This document shows positions 53,646 through 63,185 of a stretch of DNA of 64,000 nt, piece after piece. The stretch is from Mycobacterium marseillense (GTDB lineage: Bacteria; Actinomycetota; Actinomycetes; Mycobacteriales; Mycobacteriaceae). The stretch lies in NCBI RefSeq assembly GCF_010731675.1, contig NZ_AP022584.1, positions 2,418,001 through 2,482,000 on the forward strand. Reading direction: 5' to 3'. Position numbers and translations under genes: made by a program. Numbering within the stretch: position 1 is the stretch's first letter; the number at the start of each line of letters is the position of its first letter. Below the pieces are notes generated by a model, which made no database searches, was not told the origin of the DNA, and saw nothing but the letters and a program-made list of their open reading frames with translations.

Positions 53646-54741
53646 CTTTTCGGTTGCGCCAACGGATTCCGGCTTCCAGGAATCCGTCGATGTCTCCATC
53701 CAGGACGGCCGCCGGGTTGCCGACCTCGTACTCGGTCCGCAGGTCCTTGACCATCTGATAGGGGTGCAGCACGTAGGAGCGCATCTGGTTGCCCCACGAA
53801 CTGCCACCTTCGCCTTTTAACGCGTCCAGCTCCGCGCGTTCTTCGGATCGCTTGCGCTCCAACAATTTTGCCTGAAGCACTCGCATCGCCGAGATCTTGT
53901 TCTGCAACTGCGATTTTTCGTTCTGGCAAGTCACGACGATACCCGTTGGGACGTGGGTTAAACGTACCGCGGAGTCGGTGGTGTTCACGGATTGGCCGCC
54001 CGGGCCGCTCGAGCGGTAAACATCAACGCGCACATCGCCTTCCGGGATGTCGATGTGATCGGTGGTCTCCACCACAGGCAGCACCTCGACTTCGGCGAAC
54101 GAGGTCTGACGCCGGCTCTGGTTGTCGAACGGGCTGATTCGCACCAGCCGATGGGTGCCCTGCTCCACCGAGAGCGTGCCGTACGCGAACGGCGCGTGCA
54201 CCGCGAACGTGGCGCTCTTGATGCCGGCCTCTTCCGCGTAGGAGGTGTCGAACAGTTCGACGGGATACTTGTGCTGCTCGGCCCACCGGATGTACATCCG
54301 CATCAGCATCTCGGCCCAATCGGCGGCGTCCACCCCACCGGCACCGGAACGGATCGTGACCAGCGCCTCGCGCTCGTCGTACTCGCCCGAGAGCAGGGTG
54401 CGCACCTCGAAGGCCTCTATATCGGCGCGTAACGCCTTGAGCTCGGCATCGGCTTCCGCGAGGGCGTCGACTTCACCTTCTTCGGCGGCCAGCTCGTAGA
54501 GCACCGGCAGATCGTCCAGGCGCCCCCGCAGCTCTTCGATCCGGCGCAGCTCCCCCTGCGCGTGGGACAACTCGCTGGTCACCCGCTGGGCGCGGGCCTG
54601 GTCGTCCCACAACTGAGGATCCGACGCCTCGTGTTCGAGCTTCTCGATGCGGGTGCGCAGACCGTCCACATCGAGGACCCGCTCCACCGTGGTCAGGGTG
54701 GAGTCGAGGGCGGCGATGTCGGCTTGACGGTCGGGTTCCAC
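53635..54741 (-). CDS. prfB: Peptide chain release factor 2
   Basis: A 368-residue class I release factor for UGA and UAA. It has the coiled N-terminal domain ([18 protein letters not shown]), the SPF recognition tripeptide in [10 protein letters not shown], and the catalytic GGQ in [17 protein letters not shown]. The GTG at 54741 (start of EPDRQADI) fits the M. tuberculosis N-terminus. The gene is a single open frame, so the autoregulatory UGA frameshift of many bacteria is absent. A short Ala insert remembered in M. tuberculosis PrfB near residue 95 is missing. Confidence 0.97.
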   Translation of the reverse strand: MEPDRQADIAALDSTLTTVERVLDVDGLRTRIEKLEHEASDPQLWDDQARAQRVTSELSHAQGELRRIEELRGRLDDLPVLYELAAEEGEVDALAEADAELKALRADIEAFEVRTLLSGEYDEREALVTIRSGAGGVDAADWAEMLMRMYIRWAEQHKYPVELFDTSYAEEAGIKSATFAVHAPFAYGTLSVEQGTHRLVRISPFDNQSRRQTSFAEVEVLPVVETTDHIDIPEGDVRVDVYRSSGPGGQSVNTTDSAVRLTHVPTGIVVTCQNEKSQLQNKISAMRVLQAKLLERKRSEERAELDALKGEGGSSWGNQMRSYVLHPYQMVKDLRTEYEVGNPAAVLDGDIDGFLEAGIRWRNRKDDE

Positions 54742-54904
54742 AGCCGACAACGTTACCGGGGGCCGCCAAGCTGCTCGGTCACCGGCGAGTGCTGAGGTCA
54801 CGACCAGCGGTCATGCGTTTAGAGTCGAGGCACGATCATGTGCGCCCCGCGTTGCGTGCGACAGCCCTCCCGCGCGCCAACCGGGCCCGAATAGAAGGTC
54901 GAGA

Positions 54905-56272
54905 ATGCGCCCGTACCACGTTGCAATCGTTGGCTCCGGACCGTCGGGGTTCTTCGCCGCGTCCTCCTTGCTGAAGGCGGCCGACGCGTTAGAGGACACC
55001 GATATCGCCGTTGACATGCTGGAGATGCTTCCCACCCCGTGGGGGCTGGTGCGTTCCGGCGTCGCGCCCGATCACCCGAAAATCAAGTCGATCAGCAAGC
55101 AATTCGAGAAGACGGCCCAAGATCCGCGTTTCCGCTTCTTCGGCAACGTCTCGGTCGGGGAGCACGTGCAAGCCAGCGAGCTCGCCGAGCGCTACGACGC
55201 CGTCGTCTACGCCGTGGGGGCCCAGTCCGACCGCGCGCTGAACATCCCCGGCGAGGAGTTGCCGGGCAGCATCGCCGCCGTCGATTTCGTGGGCTGGTAC
55301 AACGCGCACCCGAACTTCGAGGAGGCCACGCCCGACCTGTCGGGCGCGCGGGCCGTGGTCGTCGGCAACGGCAACGTCGCGCTCGACGTCGCGCGCATCC
55401 TGGTCACCGACCCCGACGTGTTGGGCCAGACCGACATCGCCGACCATGCCCTGGAGTCGTTGCGGCCGTGCGGGGTCGACGAAGTGGTGGTCATCGGCCG
55501 CCGCGGGCCGCTGCAGACGGCCTTCACCACGCTCGAACTTCGCGAGTTGGGCGAGCTGGAAAACGTCGACGTGATCGTCGACCCGGCGCAGCTCGAGGGC
55601 GTCAGCGACGAGGATGCCGCCGCGGCGGGCAAGACGACCAAGCAGAACATCAACGTGCTGCGTGATTACGCCAAGCGCTCCCCGCGCCCGGGGCATCGCC
55701 GGATCGTGCTGCGGTTCATGACCTCGCCGATCGAGATCAAGGGCGAGGGCCGGGTGGAAGGGATTGTGCTCGGCCGCAACGAGCTGACCACCGACGCCAA
55801 CGGGCGGGTCGCGGCCAACGACACCGGTGAGCGCGAGGAGCTGCCGGTTCAGCTGGTGGTGCGCTCGGTCGGTTACCGCGGCGTGCCCACCCCGGGGCTG
55901 CCGTTCGACGAGAAGACCGCGACGATCCCCAATACCGGGGGCCGCATCGACGGGAGCCGCAACGAATACGTGGTCGGGTGGATCAAGCGCGGGCCGACCG
56001 GCGTCATCGGCACCAACAAGAAGGACTCCCAGGACACCGTGGACACGCTGCTGGCCGACCTGGGCGGCGGTGCGGGTGGCGGTCTGGCGGATTTCCCGGA
56101 CGATCACGCCGACCAGCTGGCCGAGTGGCTGGCGTCGCGCCAACCCAAACTGGTCACTTCGGCGCACTGGGAGCTCATCGACGCCCACGAGCGGGCGGCC
56201 GGCGAGCCGCACGGGCGGCCTCGCGTCAAGCTGCCGAGCCTGGCCAAGCTGCTCCGGGTCAGCCACGGCTAG
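54905..56272 (+). CDS. fprA: NADPH-ferredoxin/adrenodoxin reductase FprA
   Basis: A 455-residue flavoprotein that passes electrons from NADPH to ferredoxins serving cytochromes P450 and possibly Rieske oxygenases. The FAD motif VGSGPSGFFAASSLL is near residue 10, the NADPH motif VVGNGNVALDVARIL near 155, and GWIKRGPTGVIGTNKKD near the end. The length matches the M. tuberculosis enzyme within one residue. It is divergent from prfB with a 163-base gap. Confidence 0.96.
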   Translation: MRPYHVAIVGSGPSGFFAASSLLKAADALEDTDIAVDMLEMLPTPWGLVRSGVAPDHPKIKSISKQFEKTAQDPRFRFFGNVSVGEHVQASELAERYDAVVYAVGAQSDRALNIPGEELPGSIAAVDFVGWYNAHPNFEEATPDLSGARAVVVGNGNVALDVARILVTDPDVLGQTDIADHALESLRPCGVDEVVVIGRRGPLQTAFTTLELRELGELENVDVIVDPAQLEGVSDEDAAAAGKTTKQNINVLRDYAKRSPRPGHRRIVLRFMTSPIEIKGEGRVEGIVLGRNELTTDANGRVAANDTGEREELPVQLVVRSVGYRGVPTPGLPFDEKTATIPNTGGRIDGSRNEYVVGWIKRGPTGVIGTNKKDSQDTVDTLLADLGGGAGGGLADFPDDHADQLAEWLASRQPKLVTSAHWELIDAHERAAGEPHGRPRVKLPSLAKLLRVSHG

Positions 56273-56319
56273 ATTGCCGGCTCTACTCAACGGCGGCGAT
56301 TCTCCGTAGCGTTGGGGTC

Positions 56320-56736
56320 GTGCGTAGCGACGAACCGGTGAGCGTGCTTACTGAAGACGAGAACTGGAATCTGTTGGGCAGTGTCACGCTGGGCCGGCTG
56401 GTCACCAACTTCGCCGGCGAGCCCGAGATCTTCCCGGTCAACTTCGTGGCGCAAGAACGCACCGTGCTGTTCCGGACCGCCGAGGGCACCAAACTGTTCT
56501 CGGCCGTGGCGAACCACGCAGTGGTCTTCGAGGTGGACGACCACAACCTCGTCGAGGGCTGGAGTGTCATCGTCCGCGGTCGCGCTCGGCTGCTGAAAAC
56601 CGACGCCGAGATTCACAAGGCCGACCGCGCGCAGTTATTGCCATGGACCGCCATCGCCAAGCCGCACTATGTGCGGATCACACCGACCGAAGTCACCGGT
56701 CGTCATTTCCGGTTCGGCCCGGAGCCCGAGTCATAG
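56320..56736 (+). CDS. Pyridoxamine 5'-phosphate oxidase-like flavin protein
   Basis: A 138-residue split-barrel protein with VLTEDENWNLLGSVTLGRL, FAGEPEIFPVNFV and VLFRTAEGTKLF, the motifs of the PNPOx-like group related to the M. tuberculosis dormancy protein Rv3129 (from memory). It probably binds FMN or F420. The GTG at 56320 is preferred; another GTG seven codons later is possible. The last 6 bases overlap the convergent universal stress gene. Confidence 0.82.
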   Translation: MRSDEPVSVLTEDENWNLLGSVTLGRLVTNFAGEPEIFPVNFVAQERTVLFRTAEGTKLFSAVANHAVVFEVDDHNLVEGWSVIVRGRARLLKTDAEIHKADRAQLLPWTAIAKPHYVRITPTEVTGRHFRFGPEPES

Positions 56737-57522
56737 GTTGCCGCAGCGGATGGCGAGCACGGAGTGCCCCGCGTCGCACAGCGGCTCGGCGCGATAGGAG
56801 TCGGTGACCACCAGCCGGCCCGGTTCGTGGTGGGCACGCAGATACCGGTCCACGGCGCCGACCGTGACCGCCTGCTCGGTGCGCACGTCGGGATACAACC
56901 GCATCCACCGCGCGAGCCGACGATCCAATTGCGCGGGCGCCGTGGGGTTTCCGAGCGCACCGTCGCGGGCGCTGCGTGAGATCGACACCGCCCGCAGGGC
57001 GGCTCCGCGCAGCCTCGCCTCCTCGAACGCGTGCCGCAACACCGTGCCGTTGTCCAGTTCGGCGACAACGCTGCTGACCGGCGCGAGTGCCCCACGGCTG
57101 GTCGACTGCCCGATCACGGCAACCGGACACAGGGCCGCGCGCAGCAACGAGGACGCGACCGAGGGCCCACCGCGGCAGGCGTGGTTGATCCCGATCTGCC
57201 CGACGCAGATCATGACGGCCGACCTCGATTCCTCGATCAGGTTGAAAACCGTTTTGCCCCAGAGGATGTCCGTTTCCACCTTGACCGGTTCGCCGGCGGC
57301 GTCGACGGCCCGATGCGCGTCGGCCAACGCGGCGCGCGCGACGGCGAGACGGGTGTCGCCGCCGCGCGCACCGGAGGCATCGCGCGGATCGATGACATAG
57401 ACCAGCCGCAGCGGGATATCGCGGCTGACCGCCTCATCGACCGCCCAGACCGCCGCATGGCTCGCCGACCGCGATCCGTCGATTCCTACGACGATTGCCG
57501 GGGCTGGATATACGTTGCTCAT
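56731..57522 (-). CDS. Universal stress protein (two USP domains)
   Basis: A 263-residue protein with tandem USP domains. The first begins AIVVGIDGSRSASHAAVWAV and has the ATP-type site near VGQIGINHACRGGPSVASSLL; the second has VVAELDNGTVLRHAFEEARL and a degenerate nucleotide loop. Length and composition resemble Rv3134c of the DosR regulon (from memory). Divergent from norB with imperfect DosR-like boxes between; hypoxia or NO control is an inference. Confidence 0.88.
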   Translation of the reverse strand: MSNVYPAPAIVVGIDGSRSASHAAVWAVDEAVSRDIPLRLVYVIDPRDASGARGGDTRLAVARAALADAHRAVDAAGEPVKVETDILWGKTVFNLIEESRSAVMICVGQIGINHACRGGPSVASSLLRAALCPVAVIGQSTSRGALAPVSSVVAELDNGTVLRHAFEEARLRGAALRAVSISRSARDGALGNPTAPAQLDRRLARWMRLYPDVRTEQAVTVGAVDRYLRAHHEPGRLVVTDSYRAEPLCDAGHSVLAIRCGNL

Positions 57523-57599
57523 CGCGACCTCCTCCGTTGAGCCATCGGGCCTTCGCTACTCCGTTCGCTCTTAGGCTATTGCCCGTAAAGCACTCTCCC

Positions 57600-57640
57600 C
57601 CAGAGGCATTGGTCCCGAAATAGGTGCCATTTGGCCCTAC
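57600..57640. promoter_or_regulatory. Two imperfect DosR-like boxes
   Basis: On the minus strand TTCGGGACCAATGCCTCTGG (57600-57619) and, in the plus direction, TAGGTGCCATTTGGCCCTAC (57621-57640) each match about 10 of 14 core positions of the DosR consensus GGGACTWWAGTCCC. Their adjacency is typical of tandem DosR sites. They lie about 80-120 bases from the universal stress start and 140-180 from norB. The match is only partial, so the call is tentative. Confidence 0.4.
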
Positions 57641-57777
57641 CGACCGCGAAACTCCGCAAATTTACTGTTGCCATCGCGACGCCGACAACCGAATACTGAG
57701 TGCGGACGAAAACCGGGTTTGTTTGACATGCGAGACAGCGGGCACCACAGCCATCACCTAGACGGGAGACCTCGCGC

Positions 57778-60108
57778 ATGACCGCTCAACCGACATCCGC
57801 CCAACAGTCATCGTCACAACCCCTGGTCGGCAAAGGCTGGGTCCAGGGCGTCGCACTCGTCATGATCTTCGGCTTCTTGGTGATGGGCATTCTGGCCTAC
57901 CGCACCTATTCGGCGTCGATGCCGATGCCGGACAAAGTCGTCAGCGAATCGGGCCAGCTGCTGTTCACCGGCGAGGACATCACCCGTGGACAGGAGCTCT
58001 ACCAGGCGCGCGGACTGATGGAATACGGCTCGGTGCTGGGCCATGGCGCCTACCTGGGACCCGACTACACCGCCGAATACCTGCGCGCGGCAACGCAGGA
58101 TGTCGCCGATCAACTGCGCGCGCAGGGGGTCACCGAGCCGCGTGACCGGGTGGTCACCGAATTCCGCACCAACCGCTACAACCCGGCGACGAAGACGCTG
58201 GTGTTCACCGATCGGCAGGCCGCGGCGTTCGACCACATCCAGAACCGGTACGCCGCCTACTTCGGGGAGAACTCGACGAAATACGGTCTGCTGCCCCACA
58301 TGATCACCGATAAGGCGCAAATCCGTGATCTGACAGGGTTCTTCGCCTGGACGGCGTGGGCGGCCGCGGCCGAACGCCCGGGGCACCGGTACACCTACAC
58401 CAACAACTGGCCCGCCGAGCCACGAGTCGACAACGGTCCCACCGCTTCGGTGATCGTCTGGTCGGCGCTGTCGCTGATCGCGCTGCTGGGCGGCATCGGC
58501 ATCATGTTCGCGGTCTACGGCCGCTGGAGCCAGAAGGTCGGCTGGCACAGCGCCGAGTCGTCCACCCTGTCGTTCCGCCAGCCCGGCGAGGTGAGCCTGA
58601 CGCCCGCGCAACGGGCCTGCATCTGGTTCTTCGCCATCGTGTCGGTGCTGTTTTTGGCGCAGACGCTGCTGGGCGCGGCGGCCGAGCACTACCGGGCCGA
58701 CCTGTCGAACTTCTTCGGTCTGGACCTGGCCCGAGTGCTGCCGTACAACCTGGCCCGCACCTGGCACCTGCAGCTGTCGCTGTTCTGGACCGCGGCGGCC
58801 TTTTTGGCCGGCGGCATCTTCCTGGTGCCGTTCATCGCGCGTCGCGAACCCAAGCGTCAGGCGTTGCTCGCCTACGTACTGTTGGGGGCGGTCGCCGTGG
58901 TGGTGTTCGGCTCGCTGATCTGCGAGGCGCTCTCCATCTACGGCGTGATCCCCGCGGGCGGGCTGTTCTCCCAGCAGTGGGAGTACCTCGACCTGCCGCG
59001 GCTGTGGCAGATCCTGCTGATCATCGGCATGTTCTTGTGGATCGCGATCATCTGGCGCGGCATCCGCGGCAGGCTCAAAGGCGAGTCGAAGATGAACATG
59101 CCGTGGCTGTTCTTCTTCTCCGGGCTGGCCATCCCGGCCTTCTACGCGGTGGGCCTGCTGGCCGGCAGCGACACCCACTACACCGTCGCCGACTTCTGGC
59201 GGTTCTGGGTCGTGCACCTGTGGGTGGAGGACTTCCTCGAGCTGTTCACCACCGTGATGGTGGCCTACATGTTCGTTCTGCTCGGCGTGGTGCGCGAACG
59301 GATCGCCCTGGGCGTGATCTTCCTCGATGTCATCCTGTACTCGGCCGGCGGCGTCATCGGCACCATGCATCACCTGTACTTCTCGGGCACTCCGGTGGAG
59401 CACATGGCGCTGGGCGCGTTCTTCTCCGCCGCCGAAGTCATTCCGCTGACGTTCCTGACGGTCGAGGCCTGGGCGTTCCTGCAACTCGGCGCGCGCCAGC
59501 AGTCCGGTGACGCCAACCCGTTCCCGCATCGCTGGGCGGTCATGTTCCTGGTCGCGGTCGGGTTCTGGAACTTCTTGGGGGCGGGCATCTTCGGGTTCCT
59601 GATCAACCTGCCCATCGTGTCCTACTACCAGATCGGCACCGCGTTGACCGCCAACCACGGGCACGCGGCGATGATGGGCGTGTACGGCATGCTCGCCGTC
59701 GGGCTGGCCATGTTCGCCTTCCGCTACGTGATCCCGGCCGACAAGTGGCCGGAGAAGCTGGCGCGGATCTCATTCTGGTGCATGAACATCGGGCTGGCGT
59801 GGATGGTGTTCGCCACCCTGCTGCCGCTGGGCGTGCTGCAGCTCTTCCACTCGGTCAACGACGGCTACTTCGAGGCGCGGTCGTTGGGCTACATCACCAA
59901 GCCGGGCAACGCGGTACTCGAGTGGCTGCGGCTACCCGGTGACGTCATCCTGATCGTCGGGGGCGTCGTGCCGTTCGTCTGGATCGCGTGGACCGCGCTG
60001 CGCCATTTCCGGTCGGGGACCACGGCGCAGGAGCTGCCGGAAAATCCGCTGTACACCCAGGCCGCGGTCGAACCGGAGACCGGCGCCGCGGTGCCGGCGA
60101 AGGAGTGA
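57778..60108 (+). CDS. norB: Quinol-dependent nitric oxide reductase, large subunit (NorB/qNOR type)
   Basis: A 776-residue membrane protein with about 14 helices, reducing NO to N2O. The N-terminal helix and periplasmic domain (LLFTGEDITRGQELYQARGL) is the fused cytochrome c-like part of qNOR, without a CxxCH haem motif. The haem-copper core includes RTWHLQLSLFWTAAAF, WVVHLWVEDFLELF with His, and HHLYFSGTP and NHGHAAMMGVYGML with ligands for haem b and the b3/FeB centre. GGGAG lies 9 bases before the ATG. It starts a three-gene operon and shares its promoter region with the stress protein gene. Confidence 0.94.
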   Translation: MTAQPTSAQQSSSQPLVGKGWVQGVALVMIFGFLVMGILAYRTYSASMPMPDKVVSESGQLLFTGEDITRGQELYQARGLMEYGSVLGHGAYLGPDYTAEYLRAATQDVADQLRAQGVTEPRDRVVTEFRTNRYNPATKTLVFTDRQAAAFDHIQNRYAAYFGENSTKYGLLPHMITDKAQIRDLTGFFAWTAWAAAAERPGHRYTYTNNWPAEPRVDNGPTASVIVWSALSLIALLGGIGIMFAVYGRWSQKVGWHSAESSTLSFRQPGEVSLTPAQRACIWFFAIVSVLFLAQTLLGAAAEHYRADLSNFFGLDLARVLPYNLARTWHLQLSLFWTAAAFLAGGIFLVPFIARREPKRQALLAYVLLGAVAVVVFGSLICEALSIYGVIPAGGLFSQQWEYLDLPRLWQILLIIGMFLWIAIIWRGIRGRLKGESKMNMPWLFFFSGLAIPAFYAVGLLAGSDTHYTVADFWRFWVVHLWVEDFLELFTTVMVAYMFVLLGVVRERIALGVIFLDVILYSAGGVIGTMHHLYFSGTPVEHMALGAFFSAAEVIPLTFLTVEAWAFLQLGARQQSGDANPFPHRWAVMFLVAVGFWNFLGAGIFGFLINLPIVSYYQIGTALTANHGHAAMMGVYGMLAVGLAMFAFRYVIPADKWPEKLARISFWCMNIGLAWMVFATLLPLGVLQLFHSVNDGYFEARSLGYITKPGNAVLEWLRLPGDVILIVGGVVPFVWIAWTALRHFRSGTTAQELPENPLYTQAAVEPETGAAVPAKE

Positions 60109-60110
60109 CG

Positions 60111-60737
60111 GTGACCGCGCCGGCGACCTCGGTGTGGTTGATCGCGGGGTACTCCCTGGCCCTGCTGGCCGTCGGCTGGAGTTTCGACGTCATGGCACGA
60201 CGGGCGTCAGCGCACGCGGCGCGCTGGCGCACAGGCCAATTCACCTACCGGCCCGACCATGACGCATGGGTGTGTCCGCAGGACCATTGGCTGTGGCCGA
60301 CGTCGTTCGATCCCAAGCATCGGGTCATGCGGTATCGCGCGCTGCCGGTGGTCTGTAACAGCTGCCCCGTCAAATCCGACTGCACCACTTCCGAGCACGG
60401 TCGTGAGATCAGCCGCGAGGTCGACCCGTGGCCGCATTCGGACGCCGGCCGGTTTCACCGCGGAATCGCCTGCTGCGTGGCCGCATTGGGAATCGTCTTG
60501 CCGCTGGCCACGTTGATCGCCAACCACTCGGCGGCGGACGCGCTGGTCCTGATGGTGACCGTGCTGCTCGTCGCACTGCTCGGGGCACCGCTCGTCCGCC
60601 ACCTGTGGAACACTCCCTCCAACGCGCCCGAACACCTTCCGCACCGCACGGCGATCGAGGATCAGGTGGCCGCGGCGATCGACCGCTATTCCACGCGTTG
60701 GGGCGGATGGAAACCCAAGGAGGACAACACGACATGA
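60111..60737 (+). CDS. Cys-rich two-to-three helix membrane protein of the nor operon
   Basis: A 208-residue protein starting with a GTG 2 bases after the norB stop. An N-terminal helix (TSVWLIAGYSLALLAVGWSF) precedes a soluble domain with WVCPQDHWLWP, then VVCNSCPVKSDCTTSEHGREI, where four Cys and nearby His suggest a metal or zinc-ribbon site. Two more helices follow near FHRGIACCVAALGIVLPL and VLMVTVLLVALLGAP. The Cys spacing resembles the C-terminal Cys box of IS1182-type transposases, but the rest does not. A role in NorB maturation is possible. Confidence 0.8.
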   Translation: MTAPATSVWLIAGYSLALLAVGWSFDVMARRASAHAARWRTGQFTYRPDHDAWVCPQDHWLWPTSFDPKHRVMRYRALPVVCNSCPVKSDCTTSEHGREISREVDPWPHSDAGRFHRGIACCVAALGIVLPLATLIANHSAADALVLMVTVLLVALLGAPLVRHLWNTPSNAPEHLPHRTAIEDQVAAAIDRYSTRWGGWKPKEDNTT

Positions 60738-61531
60738 CCACGCTGGTGATCGGCCTCATCGCCGCCGGAATCGTTGTGCTTGTGGTACTCGCGACGTGGT
60801 CGCTGGCGGTGCTGCGCGAGTACGAACGCGGGGTGGTGTTCCGGATGGGGCATGTGCGTCCGCTCTACGCCCCGGGCCTGCGGCTCCTCATTCCGCTTCT
60901 GGACAAGATGATTCGCGTCGACCAACGCCTGGTCACGCTGACCATTCCGCCGCAGGAGGTGATCACCCGCGACAACGTGCCGGCGCGTGTCAACGCGGTG
61001 GTGATGTTCCAGGTGACCGACCCGCTGAAAGCGATTCTGGCGGTGGAGAATTACGCGGTCGCCACCTCGCAAATCGCCCAGACCACGCTGCGTTCGCTGC
61101 TGGGCCGCGCGGACCTGGACACGTTGCTCGCGCACCGCGAGGACCTCAACAGCGATCTGCGCACGATCATCGAGAAGCAGACCGAACCGTGGGGTGTTCA
61201 GGTCCGTGTCGTGGAGATCAAGGACGTCGAGATCCCCGAGTCGATGCAACGGGCGATGGCCCGCGAGGCCGAGGCCGAGCGCGAACGCCGGGCCAAGGTC
61301 ATCAACGCCCGCGGCGAGCTGCAGGCTTCGGAGGAGCTGCGCGAGGCCGCCGAGACCCTGTCCAAGAGCCCGGCCTCGCTGCAGTTGCGTTACCTGCAGA
61401 CGCTGCTGGAGCTGGGGGCGGATCAGAACTCGACCGTCGTCTTCCCGTTGCCGGTCGACATCATCACGCCGTTCCTGCGGAATCCGGAGATGCTGCAGGG
61501 CGTGGTCGACAACTTCAACCACCGCGGATGA
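60734..61531 (+). CDS. SPFH/band 7 slipin (stomatin-like) protein
   Basis: A 265-residue membrane-anchored scaffold protein. One N-terminal helix is followed by the SPFH domain (REYERGVVFRMGHVRPLYAPG), the slipin pattern DQRLVTLTIPPQEVITRDNV and a C-terminal coiled coil rich in Glu and Arg (QRAMAREAEAERERRAKVIN). Its start overlaps the previous gene by 4 bases (ATGA). Slipins organise membrane complexes; here the partner may be NorB. Confidence 0.9.
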   Translation: MTTLVIGLIAAGIVVLVVLATWSLAVLREYERGVVFRMGHVRPLYAPGLRLLIPLLDKMIRVDQRLVTLTIPPQEVITRDNVPARVNAVVMFQVTDPLKAILAVENYAVATSQIAQTTLRSLLGRADLDTLLAHREDLNSDLRTIIEKQTEPWGVQVRVVEIKDVEIPESMQRAMAREAEAERERRAKVINARGELQASEELREAAETLSKSPASLQLRYLQTLLELGADQNSTVVFPLPVDIITPFLRNPEMLQGVVDNFNHRG

Positions 61532-61968
61532 CGACGGGGCGGTTAGCCCAAATATCAAGCGCGTCAATTACTTTCACTATTCGACACGCGTAGATCTAGT
61601 GGGTCATTTGGTTAACAAAGGGTTAATACTGGGCAAACACGGTCTTAATTCTGCCTGGTCGGCGCCGTGAAATAGGAAAAACCCCGCACGCCTGCGCCGC
61701 ACCTGCGATTTTTGAAGGGCCCGAAAACCGAAGGTCTCTCGCGATGCCCTGTGCGCACGGTCCGCCCACGTCATAAACCCCGCGCTGCCCGCTAGGCAGG
61801 CGCGGAGCGATCGCGCGCGGCCGTCCCATCCCCCGCCGCGGGGTGAGCGTTGCCGGCTTGCAGAGCCGGCCCGGGAGCGGCCCACCACCTGTGATCAACG
61901 CCGTTGCGGCGAGCGCCGGCGCTAGTGGCGTTTGTTCGTAAAACCGCACTTGAGGGGATATATCCACC
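61532..61968. other. Intergenic region before the PPE genes
   Basis: This 437-base stretch has no supported gene. The first ~100 bases are clearly AT-richer than the neighbourhood (atttggttaacaaagggtta) and may hold the PPE promoter. A 7-pair hairpin, GCCGGCT-tgcag-AGCCGGC, lies at 61852-61870. A ribosome binding site (GAGGGGAT) precedes the PPE ATG. Confidence 0.5.
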
Positions 61969-63126
61969 ATGGATTGGGCTTTTCTTCCACCAGAAATCAA
62001 CTCCGCCCGGATGTACACGGGCCCCGGAATGGGCTCGCTGTTGGCCGCGGCGGGAAGCTGGGACGCGCTGTCGGCCGAGCTGAGTTCGACCGCCGAGGGT
62101 TACGAGTCGGCGCTCTCAGGCCTGGACCTGCAATGGCGCGGTCCCGCGGCGCAGGCGATGGCGCTCTCGGCGGCGCGCTACGTGGCGTGGCTGCAAGCGA
62201 CCGCCGAGCAGACCGCGCAGACGGCCATGCAGGCGCGCACGGCCGCGGCCGCCTACGAGCAGGCCTACGCGATGACGGTGCCCCCACCGGTGATCACCGC
62301 CAACCGCGCCCTGTTGGCGTCGCTGGTGGCGACGAACATCGTCGGCCAGAACACCGCGGCCATCGCGGACACCGAGGCGCAGTACGCCAATTATTGGGCT
62401 CAGGACGCCGCCGCCATGTCCGGCTACTCCGTGTCCTCGGCGGCCGCGACCCAGTTGCCGCAGTTCGCACCCGCGAACAACTCCACCAACGAGTCCGGGG
62501 TGACCGCGCAGAAGGCCGCCGTGACCGCGGCCAACACCAACGCTGCCACCAACAAGGCTGTCACGCAAACGTTTTCGGCGCTGGACGAGACACCGGGAAC
62601 GACGGTGAACAACTTCTACTACCTGGACGCGTCGACCACCAGTGCGGCCAACGCCAATGCCAACGCCTTCCGGGTTTTGGACGCCATTCAGGGAACGGGC
62701 CTCGGTTTCAGCGCTCCCTACAACATGGAACAGTTCGTGTCCGGCATCATCGGGGCCGAGAACAATTTGGGCGTCCTCGCCAAGCCCCTGGCCGCTGCTC
62801 CCGCGCTCGCGGCACCCGCACTGAGCGGCGCCACAACCGGTGTCGGCGGGGGCCTGGGCAATGTCACCGCAACGCTCTCGCGCGCCGGCTCGATCGGGCC
62901 GATGTCGGTGCCCGCGAGCTGGGCCGCACCGACGAGCACCCATATCTCGCCGTTGGAGCCGGCGGGCTTCACCACGTTGCCGGGCACCGAGGAGCCGGTA
63001 GCGTCCGGTTATCCCGGCTACCCCGGCATGCCGGGCGGCGGCGCCTCCCGCTCCGTCGGGGCGGGCGTCCCGCCCCGCTACGGCGTGCGGCTCACGGTGA
63101 TGCCACGCCCGCCGGCCGCCGGGTGA
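61969..63126 (+). CDS. PPE family protein (SVP subgroup)
   Basis: A 385-residue PPE protein beginning MDWAFLPPEINSARMYTGPG. The ~180-residue PPE domain contains LQWRGPAAQAMA and the WxG-like turn and ends near YWAQDAAAMSGY; the C-terminal part is variable and Ala/Gly-rich, with the SVP motif MSVPASWAAP near residue 318 and a PPRYGVRLTVMPRPP tail. Such proteins are exported by ESX systems, normally with a PE partner; none is adjacent upstream. It is followed after 59 bases by a second PPE. Confidence 0.92.
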   Translation: MDWAFLPPEINSARMYTGPGMGSLLAAAGSWDALSAELSSTAEGYESALSGLDLQWRGPAAQAMALSAARYVAWLQATAEQTAQTAMQARTAAAAYEQAYAMTVPPPVITANRALLASLVATNIVGQNTAAIADTEAQYANYWAQDAAAMSGYSVSSAAATQLPQFAPANNSTNESGVTAQKAAVTAANTNAATNKAVTQTFSALDETPGTTVNNFYYLDASTTSAANANANAFRVLDAIQGTGLGFSAPYNMEQFVSGIIGAENNLGVLAKPLAAAPALAAPALSGATTGVGGGLGNVTATLSRAGSIGPMSVPASWAAPTSTHISPLEPAGFTTLPGTEEPVASGYPGYPGMPGGGASRSVGAGVPPRYGVRLTVMPRPPAAG

Positions 63127-63185
63127 CGTGGCGCCAATTCGCCGCGAGAAGTTTTGTTACACGCAGCTGATAGCGCTGTAAGACA

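Noticed and set aside
53635..54741. Programmed frameshift in prfB
   Set aside because: The gene is one continuous frame with no internal TGA near codon 25, so no RF2 autoregulatory frameshift is present.
57576..57779. 67-codon minus-strand frame in the USP-norB gap
   Set aside because: No ribosome binding site, no family resemblance, and it covers the promoter region and the norB start.
57814..59664. 616-codon frame antisense to norB
   Set aside because: Charged, repetitive translation with no motif, opposite a well-supported membrane enzyme.
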